Of a stretch of DNA of 64,000 nucleotides, positions 36,901 through 47,189 are shown piece by piece. The stretch is from the NCBI GenBank assembly GCA_013433145.1, contig CM024190.1:3038001-3102000 (forward strand). The letters run 5' to 3'. The stretch comes from Ascaris suum. Lineage: Eukaryota > Nematoda > Chromadorea > Rhabditida > Ascarididae. Every line of letters begins with the position of its first letter. Positions within the stretch are counted from its first letter, which is position 1. Under the pieces are notes generated by a model, which worked only from the letters and a program-made list of their open reading frames with translations, had not been told where the DNA came from and did no database searches. Both the position numbers and the translations under genes were made by a program.

Positions 36901-38586
36901 TGAGCGATAATTCTCGGAACTATGGATTTTACGCATTTTGTTTTCTTTCTTTATTTCTATGATAGGGTGTTTTGTTGTTTAATTACTCACGGCATTTGTA
37001 AAGAAGCTTATGACCAACTTTACACTGGTTAATATCGTAACAACTGAGATAGGGTAGAGCAAGATTTGAAAGCAAATTTTGGTAGCCGCGTTTGATAGTC
37101 GAAGGTCGCGAACTGGGCGCTAGTAGGGGATTTTGAGAGGTGAAAATTTTTGAGGGATCTAGAGCGGCTTTGTTTACGGTTGAGCCTTTAAAAGTCTCCT
37201 CTTGTCTCCCTTCCTTTGCTTTGAACTTGGTCGCGAGTGCTTCTCCAAAACCTGCTGCGGGATCTTTCCTTTCTGCGAGAATTGGATTTGGGGGGGGGGG
37301 GGGGAGGGGGGAATAATACCGCAATGTCTCAGATGGTTGATTGATGGAATACTTAACAGTGCTGCATATGCAGCCATAACCTCCTAGGGTTTATTGTTCT
37401 TATCTGAGAATCGCTACTTCTATGGAAAATTTGTTTGCCAGGTTTTTTTGATTGGTCGTGTTAACAACCCACAACGCTTTTCTCGAAGTAGAGATCGCAT
37501 CTTTGAAAGGAAGCTCCTTATTTTTCCTTGCAATTAGCCAGCCAAAAAAATTGAATTGAAAAATATTCGACCTCTCGAAAGAAATTAATTTGATGACATG
37601 AGGCAAGGTGAAATATTATAGCATTGTAGGGTTGGCAGAACGTGGAGAGCGTGATGGGCACGAATCTTCGTTCGTAGCGACTAGCACGCCGAACAACGAT
37701 TGCCAGACTATGGTGAGCGCTTTGTTGAATATTACTGTTTTCCTCCTTGTTATCGTGCGCAATCGATTTCTCTGATGTTATAGTATATGTAATCACTGGT
37801 AATCGAGATTGAAAAATTCTTAGAGAATGCAAAGTTTTCTGTGGTTTTAAAGCATTAAAATGTTATGGGTTCTGAGGGATTTGCAACGAATAGGAAGAAG
37901 AGAAAAAGAGTTTCATGAAGGTGCATTTATTACATTTGTGACTTTCTGGGAATACGCATTAGATGATGGGGAACGAATGTTTTTTCATATTCCTGTCTTG
38001 CCTCCTCTAATTTCCAGCCTTCTTTTCGTTTTTTTTTCTTCAGAAAGAGATCGAATATGGTTCAAAAATTCGTTGACTTGTTGGTGATTCCGTGCAGTTG
38101 TGAATGGGAGCGAAAGGTTTTTTTGAAGAAGAAGAAGAAATGAATTGGGAAGTTCCTTTAAAAACGAGAAAGAAAAGGTTGAGTGTAGTTTGAGGAAAGG
38201 AAATATTCTATTCCATTTCTTTCTTCTGTCCTTCCACTGTAGAATCAAATGCACTGTATCTGACATAGTGTTTTTCTACTTCAGGTGGTAAATCTTTGAA
38301 AGTCGCTGACTGGCACTTATTTGTTCAGTGTTTAGTTGGATATGGAAGTGTATTCTCCGTGGAGAGCAAAAGAGGGCCCCTTTAGATTTCTAATTTCTTT
38401 GCGAGACTAATTTTATGAATTTAGCACCGTCGTGGCATGCGGGGGGCGAACACCTCGTTGAAACACGTTGCGGCTTCATTTGCGAACTGTGGTAAAGAGC
38501 CGAGCCCGATTGTGCCCAGCAAAGTGCTAAGCACTCCAGACATCCTGGGTGTGAAGAACTACGGCGATAGGTTGCGCTTTGCTTGA
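33918..38586 (+). CDS. zhp-3/RNF212: ZHP-3/RNF212/Zip3-family RING protein (meiotic crossover factor)
   Basis: SUMO or ubiquitin E3-like protein of the Zip3/RNF212 family, which marks and stabilises crossover sites along the synaptonemal complex. Exons: 33918-34032, 34795-34988, 35250-35317, 35789-35869, 36424-36509, 38425-38586, with a probable small exon at 38285-38322 (or -38334). The N-terminal RING is complete: C7-x2-C10, C27-x-H29, C32-x2-C35, C44-x2-C47. It opens with WVHCNVCY, as in family members. [20 protein letters not shown] and the FQSTQRSRL stretch match the family's post-RING region. A basic, Gln/Glu-rich coiled coil follows (exons 3-5), then a Ser-rich tail ending [17 protein letters not shown]. 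Exons 1-5 agree in phase. Exon 5 ends in phase 1 while the last exon needs phase 0. The small exon, or an alternative GTATCG donor at 36470, fixes this. The predicted length is 247 residues with the small exon. An in-frame TGA just before the ATG fixes the start. Confidence 0.85.
34237..34548 (+). other. GC-rich 103-codon open frame inside intron 1 of the RNF212-like gene
   Basis: The intron (34033-34794) contains a block richer in G+C than the rest of the intron and open for about 100 codons. Its translation has Gly/Arg/Ala content but no family I recognise. It has neither a convincing ATG context nor an in-phase splice pair. It may be a repeat remnant, an unrecognised alternative exon, or chance. 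Confidence 0.2.
37290..37311 (+). repeat. G-rich tract
   Basis: Fifteen G, one A, then six G in the last intron of the RNF212-like gene. It could form a quadruplex and is a likely site of sequencing or assembly length error. Confidence 0.9.
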
Positions 38587-41500
38587 TTATTTTTTTCAAA
38601 TGGAAGTTATTCTTGCTTTGCAAAGAGTTATAACATCAAAGCAAAATGATGAATTGAAATTTCGTCTTTGATTAATGCTATTGCGGTGGGCCATTTTATC
38701 CGTTTGTGTATTATCTTATTAACCAAGTTTGGGCTTTAGAAGGAAACTAACGATTGCTCGCAAATGTTCAGTTTTGTACTGTTTCTTCCTGTGATTGCGC
38801 TATAGCTAGTTTATGTAGTGTTTTTCTTCGACTTGTATTTGTCTCTCGAAAGCTGCACCTTCTTTGAGAATTCGTGTGCTGATGTAGTTGGGTCCCTCCC
38901 TTACATCATCAGCGTGGTCACTGAGGTGGTAGCGATAAAAGAACGATTAACCGGTAATATATAATATCCCTACTGTAATGTTAACCTGTAATCATTCTGC
39001 AAAATGCGCCCCGACTGCCCTTCAAAACATCGAGAAATGATTGAAGGGAAGATCTGTTGTGAGTTTCGCATTGTGACTTGCCTAATTCAGCTTTAAAAAT
39101 GTTTATTTTATTTGCCTTCGCTTATCGCAGGCTGTAAAGTCATTAAGTTTTCATATCCCCGCCCTGCAGAAATGTTGTCTGTGACCATCGATCCCTACCC
39201 TTAACCATATAATCTCGAGGACCCCCTATTCCTCCCGTCGTCAAAACGAAACCACTTCAAACAACCTCTTTCAAAGTTGAGAAGATATATTCTTTCTCTT
39301 TCCATGTCCCAGTAGGCTTTCTTCACGAGAAAATGTCGCTTTCACATGTCTGAAACACTCTGTAGCGTGCTAAAGTGACAATGAGGTGCATCTATTGCAA
39401 AAATCCGACCTTCACGAGTCCAAAACTGCCCTTCCCTCGCGGGTACAATGAACTCTTTTTTTCTAGAGTATGACGAAATCTCTCGCAGAAACGTTGTCTT
39501 CCGCTCCGATCGCCGTCCCATTTAGCCCTTGCTTCCTCCTGTTCACATGGACGACGGGAATTGTGCTGCTATAGTAGACGCTTTTCGTGGGATTTTTTAA
39601 AACGGTTTTATGCACAACGGAGCGCAGTGCAAAAGTGATTCGAAATTCTCGTATGAGGAAAACATTACAATCGTATAAACAGAAGAAAACATTAAAGAAC
39701 GTCTGCATACGACGGGCATGTGCGGTCGCACTGAAGTTTTTCTGAAAACCGGAGCCAGAAAAATTTGAATTGCCGGAACTGGAACAAACGTCAGCAAATG
39801 CTTTATTATAAAATAACAACTGAACTCTATTTTACGGCAATCTCCTTACTTAAGTCACCTTCTCTGTATTGTTTCGGTCCGTTTTATTTTGCAGATTTGT
39901 GTAGTTGTATATTAGATGTTGCAGCAGTTAAGAGCAAACAAATAAACATCTGTCGTGTAGTGCAAAATCTTGTAGGAGTACTTAGTAACTTAGGCTTGAT
40001 TTTTAGAGGGGAAGTGGATTTCTATCTTCTCACGTCTAATCTGACTGTCCGATGCTCATCTTTCATTTAATTTTTCTTTGTGCTTTCATTCCCTTTTTAT
40101 TTATGGGGTAAGGATGATCTAGTATTATTGTTGAAAGACGTGCTTTTCAAACAGTATACAGAAAATTTTCTTCACTTGCTTTGTCCTTTGGTCAGATATT
40201 AATTGTTCAATGATTTTCATCGACAAACGGATGTTCATGAAAGCATTTTATATACTTGATTTTCTCGCATCGCCTTCTTTTTCCCGTCTACAGTGGCGGC
40301 ATTATAAATGGGGTCAACACAGGTAACACTATTTAACGAATGGAGACGCAAGAAATAATGCCGCCGTTGCTGTAAGATGGCTGCTTTTTGAAATGACGTC
40401 TCCTTTCAAAGTTTCAAGGGTATGGTTGCTGAAATAATTCACGCTCATGAATTGCATGTTGCTAATGGAGGGGCCTACTTTTGCGGTGACGCGATAAGTA
40501 GAATCAGTTTGAATTCTATTCTTTTTTTGCGTTACTTTGTTTGCATGTGATTGCTTGCCTGTGTTTGTTTCTACGTGTTGTAGTAAATGGAGCACTTTAA
40601 ATGTTTTGAGCGCCTTTAGAATGGGTAGGGAATGTCTTTATTACAGGTTGAATGGGTCAAGACTTTCCGGAGGGAAAATTGGTTCGATGAATCGTCATGT
40701 CATCAAAATTTGGATTTCTTTCATTGAAGGTTGTCAGGAGCGTGGTATTTCACGTATTAAATACTAAAGCATCCATAGGAAACAAAAAGCGCTGAGGTAA
40801 AGAAAAGGTCGTCCATCGCTTGTTCGGATTCGATTGTAAAATGGGGGCAGTAGAAATTCATTAGGAAATGATGACGAATTCCAAGCGTAATGGTTGAGGT
40901 GTGTAAAGGGCATGCGACCGTTCAGTAGACTTCGGACTACGTAGATGTGACGGAAGTTGTCATGTCAGAAGGAAACCGTTGGTACTTCAAAAAATAGGAA
41001 GATGCGCCTTGAATTTGGAAAGAGATATTAAAACTGAAACGCTAAATTTAGGGGAATCAGACGGTTTTTTAGATGGTGTTTACTAACAAGACGAAGATTA
41101 CTTGCATAGGCTTGGTCGGAAAGTGCCTTGGACGATGAGACGAGGACAACTCCATAGGGTCTCAAATTCAGTTGTAAAAAATGAAGAAAGATTTGGTCTC
41201 GCCTCATCATCCAATGCACTTTCTGGGCGTTGTTCAGGGTAATGATCTTTCACGAGGATGGCACTCAAGTGGATCGCACCTAGATCGGCAAAAAAAAAAA
41301 TTGCAAATATGCCCTGTATCCATATCTCGCTGGAGTTGGTTGTTTAGAGACAGGTCATCCTTTCCTTCTAGTTAACTCAGCGAGAGGAGAAGGAGCTAAT
41401 TATAACGGATTTCCGGGCAGCACTAGCTATCGATCAAGGGGAGAAGAGAAAGAAATTTATTTAAATTGCTTTCTGTAAACGAATGACATTTCACGTCGTT

Positions 41501-44500
41501 CGTTGACAAAGAGCGCTACGAGCAGCTCACTCTTTGTAGTCTCATGCTACCGGAGAATGGCTATCGTCACCTAAGAGCGAGTATCCGAGCAGTAAAACAT
41601 ACAGCTTAGAAAATCACTTAGACAGAATGCTTCAGGGAGGGGGTATTTTAGCTCACTCTACTCACCATCCCTTATGAAGCGGTTTGTCAGAATTGTGTTA
41701 ATCGAAAACCTTTCAAAGGCGTTTAAGAGACTCCATGATCGCAGTATTCATGGTTTTTTAAAGCGAGTTATGATATTATTTTAAGTGGATAAGTCGATAT
41801 TTTTGAGGGGGTCCGTAAGATTTCAAGAAGTGTGGGTCGCTTCGCTCGCCGCATCTTAGGGCGGGTTTGTAAGCAACGATCATCGGAATTATGAAGGCAT
41901 CCCTAGCGTTTTAAAAATGCCAAACCCGCCTTGTTCGCTCATTCTTATCAATTGGGTTCAAAGGTTGTAGCAATCGAATTTTTCGAGAAACAGTTGTCAA
42001 ATTTCAAAAAATTCTCGCTTCGCTTCTAAGATCACCAGCTGGCTTCGATCGCTTCATCTCCCGGCTGGCTTTGCTCGCCTTGAAATTTTTTCAGCACAAA
42101 TCGTTCATTTCGTCGTCAAACGTCTCTCAACCTTCAAAATCTGCTTACGGCGCTCGCTTAAAATTTACTCAGCATCCAAAAATTCCACCATACGTTTTAA
42201 TGCAAAACTTCTCGGCGGTTTCACTTAAAGTTGCTACGCATTTTAAAATCTCTGTGGACAACGAAAACTTCTTTCCAAAAAGATCAGTTGGAAGATTTGA
42301 AGTATCTTTGCGTGTAGGCATGGAAGTTTTTGAAAATAAAGCAGTGTGGCTTGTGCTGAAGCATGCAAGTTCTGTTTTTTCCCTGTGATCTTTGCTGCCT
42401 TAATATAAAATTTCTGATTTCTCAGTGCCCCCAAGTGAAAACCTCGAATAATCTTTGAGATAGGGTTGCTTAAATGTGCCTTTAAAACTGGAGGTGTTGA
42501 TAATAGATGCGTTGGCATTCAAATGAGGCAGAATGAATACAAACGGAATTTGGTAATACGGATTCCATAAACAGTGCAGATCACTTACAGCATTCAGAGT
42601 TCCCTTGAATAACTCCCACTCTCATCTAAAGACCTTAATGATGCCAACCAATCTTTTTCAGCATTCTTCAAAAGGATCATATAAAACCCTTCGTCTTCTA
42701 AAACAACCAGGACGAGTGGATTCGCATATGGCATCGGATGGTCGTGAGATGCGAGTGGTAGCTTTTGGTGCAAACTACCTCTTTTTTTGATATAGTTGGC
42801 CAATATTTGTATCGTTCCCAAAATTCATGTTCGATATTTCTTGTATGCTTTGTTTGTTTTTTTTTTCTTCCCTAATGTAGTGATCCCTCTTTTTCTTCAG
42901 TTAATTTGTTCTGAAGAGAATTTTTTTGTTGTTACAGCACTTGATTCATATTTTCTCTGAGTCTGAATTGTTAGTTCTCGCCCTCTGACGTTTTATGAGA
43001 ATATCGCATTTGCTCAAGTGAGCTTCAGATGACTGGCATAGGATACATTGACCTTGTTGACTTGTTGACCTGTTTTTCAAGCTGCTGTGTTACTATTATA
43101 AATCACACGACATGTTTGCTGAAATGTCTTGTCTAAGAATGTTTTGTTCGAATCGACGCTTTGAATATTGCCGGGCACGAACGGCCGATCTGTAAAGCGG
43201 AATCGCATCATTCTTTTATTATAGGCGACCTCTCATCGTTGAAGTGGTGTTGTTCGCAAAGGCACATGTCACATTTGCAGAACTGTTTTGCCTAAATCGC
43301 TGTGTCCCGCTTTTCACATACGTTCCTAACTGAATGCTTAATCACAGTTCTATACATTAGGTTCAACCGGACAGACGTGTTTGAATGCACGTGCGTAAGC
43401 GTGTACTTGGAAGCTAGATAGCATCGTTGGACCAATGTACTGGTCATGACTTTCTGCGCTTCAGCTCTCATTCTATGAAGTCTTTGCCGATGTTCTGCCT
43501 TTGGACATGATCCTCGACAGGGTTTTTGAGGCCAAGTCAACCGCCTTTCTTCTCTTGCTTCATTTATTGAGGAAAGTATCCCGTATTGGGGCAGAGGGTT
43601 GTGCAACACTGCAAATGGCGTACAGAGGATGAAGAAAACAAAGGAAGGAGGTAACCACGGGTTCCCGGACGAAAAGAGGTGGGGATAGTGAGCTTGTTTC
43701 GCCCTAACCACATGGCCACATGCATCGTTAAGGGTGAAGCCCAGCTCTCATCGCTTCCTCCCCGCACCCTTCCCCTCAACCCATTCTTCTCCTCCCCTCT
43801 CGGCACGCGTCGGTGATAAAGCAGTGAAAGTTTATGAATCTCGATCGGACGGTTCGAATTCGTTCGATTTCTGTCTGCTAAGAACGACTCCTGCGAGGCG
43901 CATCGCACTTTAGTCGGAGTTAGATATCCCAATCTCATCCCATCCCCAGCATCGACCGTGCTTTTTAATGGAGGGCCACTTTATATTTTGTGAGTTTGAT
44001 GGGAGCCCAATTCGCCTCTCAAGGTCGTATGTTACGGAGAGAAGTCAGAAAAACTCAGACTACGTGGCCGAAGTCCAGAAATCTTAAACGGTCAGTAATT
44101 AATCCGCTAATGGGCGGATTAGTTGTTCGGCCAAACAAGCGACAACTCTAACCGTTAGTGTGAGAGGGTCGAAGACTGAACTATTTGGAAGGAATAAAGA
44201 GTTTTTCATTTGTTCGAAGCCTAAATTCAAAAACGTTCCTCGAGAGGCACTTTGATCGAGATTATGAAGCGCAGAGGGCACCACGTGAACTTGGAACTGT
44301 TGCACTTCCGTATGAATTCTCGAGTTCGCTCCGTCACCTCGAAAGTCGTGCGGGTGATCTGTATCGGAGTGACTTGAAGCACTGCGAATTAACGAAGACA
44401 AATTTGGAAAGTGGAGAAGCGTCGCTTGCTTATAATAAGCGTTGGGGAACTAATGCGGCAGACGAGCGCACTGTTTTATGCGAATGGATGCATGGGAACG

Positions 44501-45424
44501 CGCTCTCACTTCTCTCATCCTTCAAGGACATATCACTACTATCCTTTCATCCAACACTCTCTTCTGAACTCAGACTTCACTTAACTGATGGCTGAGAAGC
44601 CGTCGAAGACTTGGTTCTAGAACGCCACACTATGCGGGCCGGTTTCTACGACGCTACGCAACACGGAACTTCGCCTCGCTTCGCTTCGGACGACTCAACT
44701 CCACTCTTCTCTACAACACCGGACTCGCTCTCTATCGTCCGCCTTTTCTAACCGGAACTCAAATCTTCGTACGGAAAACTTGGAGCATTGCGTCATATCA
44801 GATATCTTCTCATCTTAGTACGAACCCCTATGTTCTTCAACTTTACTAACGGCTGTTTAAGAGAATGAGTAACAAAAAGTGCAAAGCTGAAGCGAGTGTG
44901 CATCATCCTTTATTCTGAGAACGGTTTGGACTCTCATTCGAAGCTGATTTTAATAAACTGCAAAGCAGAATGAGCATAAACGTGGGAAAGAAACTATGTG
45001 ATTTATAAGTAAGATCAGAATGTGTCGGTGGGAAGCATGACACCGTTGCACAGAGGCAACAAACAACGTAAGGAAAGTACAAGCAAAAAGAGCACCATGT
45101 GAGAAATATCGGCAACACATCATTCAGTAAACCCAACATCTTGGCCACGTTACGAGCAGTAAAATAATAAAAGCATTTTAAAACGAAAATAAGGCTCAAG
45201 CTTTATCACTAGACCGTTAGTGGCCACGTAAGGTGTTAAGCACAAAACAGCTGGTGGAATCGCCTCGTAACAGCCGAATGTCAGTGCTTCTCGATAGCGA
45301 TTGAAAAAAATTGCCCTTCTTAAAGCAGTTGCATCACAATGGATTGATGCTTGGCTGGTAACAGCCGAATGTCTAGACCATTAAAATGATCAGTCTCCAT
45401 CCATATAAGAGGTAGTTAAACTCT
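38587..45424. other. Intergenic region between convergent genes
   Basis: Nearly 7 kb between the plus-strand RNF212-like gene and the minus-strand gene at 45.4 kb. No exon could be supported. Open frames of 90-140 codons (for example 43292-43711 - and 44185-44595 +) overlap others in different frames and lack family resemblance. It includes a fold-back GC-rich patch at 41830-42160, a GC-rich stretch at 44600-44760 with similar CTTCGCTTCG motifs, and an AATAAA on the minus strand at 44914-44909 that could end the 45.4-kb gene's mRNA. Confidence 0.5.
41830..42160. repeat. Fold-back, GCTTCGCTCGCC-rich patch
   Basis: GGCGGGTTTG at 41860-41869 is matched by its exact reverse complement at 41921-41930. 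A nested GGCAT/ATGCC pair lies inside. Around it, variants of GCTTCGCTCGCC recur (about 41839, 42015, 42045, 42069, 42150). This looks like a small non-autonomous repeat or a degenerate satellite. Confidence 0.5.
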
Positions 45425-47189
45425 TCACTGATGGGTTTCTTTGTAACGCTCATAGACTAGCCTCTGACGCTCGTATTCTTCCATATTTTGCTGCTGCTGA
45501 ATTGTCTTCAGTCGTTCTTTAACTCCTACTTGTCGTCGTTCTCTTTGCAAACGCTCATCCCAAAGAACCAGTGCTGAAACATCACTGAAACCATTGACGC
45601 ACTTGTTGCCTATGACAAATAAAAACGAATCCAACAATTAGCTCACATTCAAATTTGCCCAACAACAGTGTTCCACCATACACTGAGGTTAAGTTCTAGA
45701 TGTTTTCTCTAAGAACAGCAATCCTCTCTGTTCATTACGACATGGGTGTCCCTAAATACATGCTTTCAACAAACAGTTGCACCTAATATTAATCGATGTT
45801 AGCGCTTACCGATTGTGACAGCCGAGAAAATGCAGGATGCAACAAATACGCGAAAGCCATACTGCTTCTGTCGACCACTATCAGGTGTCCATCGCGCAGA
45901 AAGCATAACCTACACTTACAGCCACCTTTCTTGTAAAGCTGAAATGTGCGCAAATTGATGTTCACAGACAGGTAGATTCTTTCCAACTGCAGATCTATTG
46001 CTTCCACCAGACAGAAATGCAAAGCAGAAACTGCTCCTGAAAGGAAATGGTGATCTACAACTCACCTTAGAGCACGGACTTCACAAGCACAACTGACTGG
46101 AAACTTCCATAAACCAGTACCTAATCGGGATATAAACAGCAAAACCCCTCTGTGAATGTACCAACACCATTCCAACTTTCTTCGGCTAAAGGTAAATCGA
46201 TATCGTGTTGCAGTGATAGAGCAGAGGCGCTTTCTTGAAGCCTGTAGAAGCTATGACAAGCAAAACTTCATTCACTTACGCGAAAAAATCCCAAGATATA
46301 CTGTTGGAGCCATAAAAACCGATCAGCGTAAAAAAGGAATTGCGAGAACAGCATCTTGACTCGCTTACTGAGCTCCTATCCGCCGAACCTAGCTAGCTGT
46401 TGCCTAATAGCGTAGCAATACGACTGAGGTTATCCCACTCCGACAGTTCGAGAGGAGGCTGTTAGGGAGAGGAGGGTGGAGGAGCGAGGAGGGAAATACA
46501 GCGATTGCTTTGTTCGTGATGAGCAGAAGTCAGAAGAGAACTGCAAAAACATGCGCGTTAATTTACACCCTATCAAAGCAAATCAAACAAATCACGGTTA
46601 CCTATGTAACTTTCCGACATCCTGTTGGGTATGGCACCGAATGGCCAACCTAAGATATACCTACTTGTGATCTAACACTGCAGTGATCCATTTACTGTAC
46701 AATCAGTTCTCGTTTATTTCTGGTCACATAATGTCAACGATCGATTTTATGTTCGTATGTCCTCCAGACGATATCTGAGGCTTATACAAATCTGGCTTCA
46801 GCCCGTTTGGCTGTCTTTAGTTCGACTTCTGCTAGGGAGCCGTGATGCCCCCCCATAAGCTGTTTCTTTTGTCTCGCTTGTGCTTCCGCATGTCGGCATC
46901 GACAGACGGTTACCGCTTCCCGCTCTTGCCTACATCCAGTGCCGCCGCCACTAATCACTGCACATCCCCAATACAAGACCACTCGTACTCAAAAATCACA
47001 TTTCTATTCCCAACAGGAAGCGCTGCTAGCCAAACTACTACGCGAAAAGTTCAGTAGATGTCAGCTGCAAATAACTTAATGGTCTACCAAGATTCTTGCC
47101 ACTATTAAAACTTCTGAAAGCAATTACTTATGCCTGCGACTGCGGCTCCTAACGAGCTGGCTCAGCCGCCAAGCTGTGCGTCCGTCCAT
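45425..47189 (-). CDS. Unrecognised 162-residue single-pass membrane/coiled-coil protein
   Basis: Four exons on the minus strand, in transcript order: 47189-47128, 46929-46788, 45909-45810, 45609-45425. Phases 2, 0 and 1 match at every junction and the total is 489 nt. Residues 1-20 begin MDGRTAWRLSQLVRSRSRRH, an Arg-rich stretch free of acidic residues after position 2 that resembles a mitochondrial presequence. A Gln/Ala/Arg-rich region follows, then a short hydrophobic segment (about residues 85-102, FRVFVASCIFSAVTI). The charged tail has coiled-coil character (LWDERLQRERRQ, RLKTIQQQQNMEEYERQRL). An AG lies 1 or 9 nt upstream of the ATG. I do not recognise the family. The third exon could instead start at 45855 using a later AG (both are phase 0), which would drop 18 residues. 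The mitochondrial location is inference only. Confidence 0.65.

Noticed and set aside
43292..43711. 139-codon minus-strand frame in the intergenic region, and a 136-codon plus-strand frame at 44185-44595
   Set aside because: Composition is not protein-like, frames overlap others, and there are no consistent splice sites or recognisable motifs.
45789..46022. Minus-strand frame with a good TTTCAG acceptor near 46044, open for over 70 codons across exon 3 of the 162-residue gene
   Set aside because: Its phases (1 in, 0 out) do not match the neighbouring exons, and the following exon in that frame stops quickly. The alternative frame joins cleanly on both sides.
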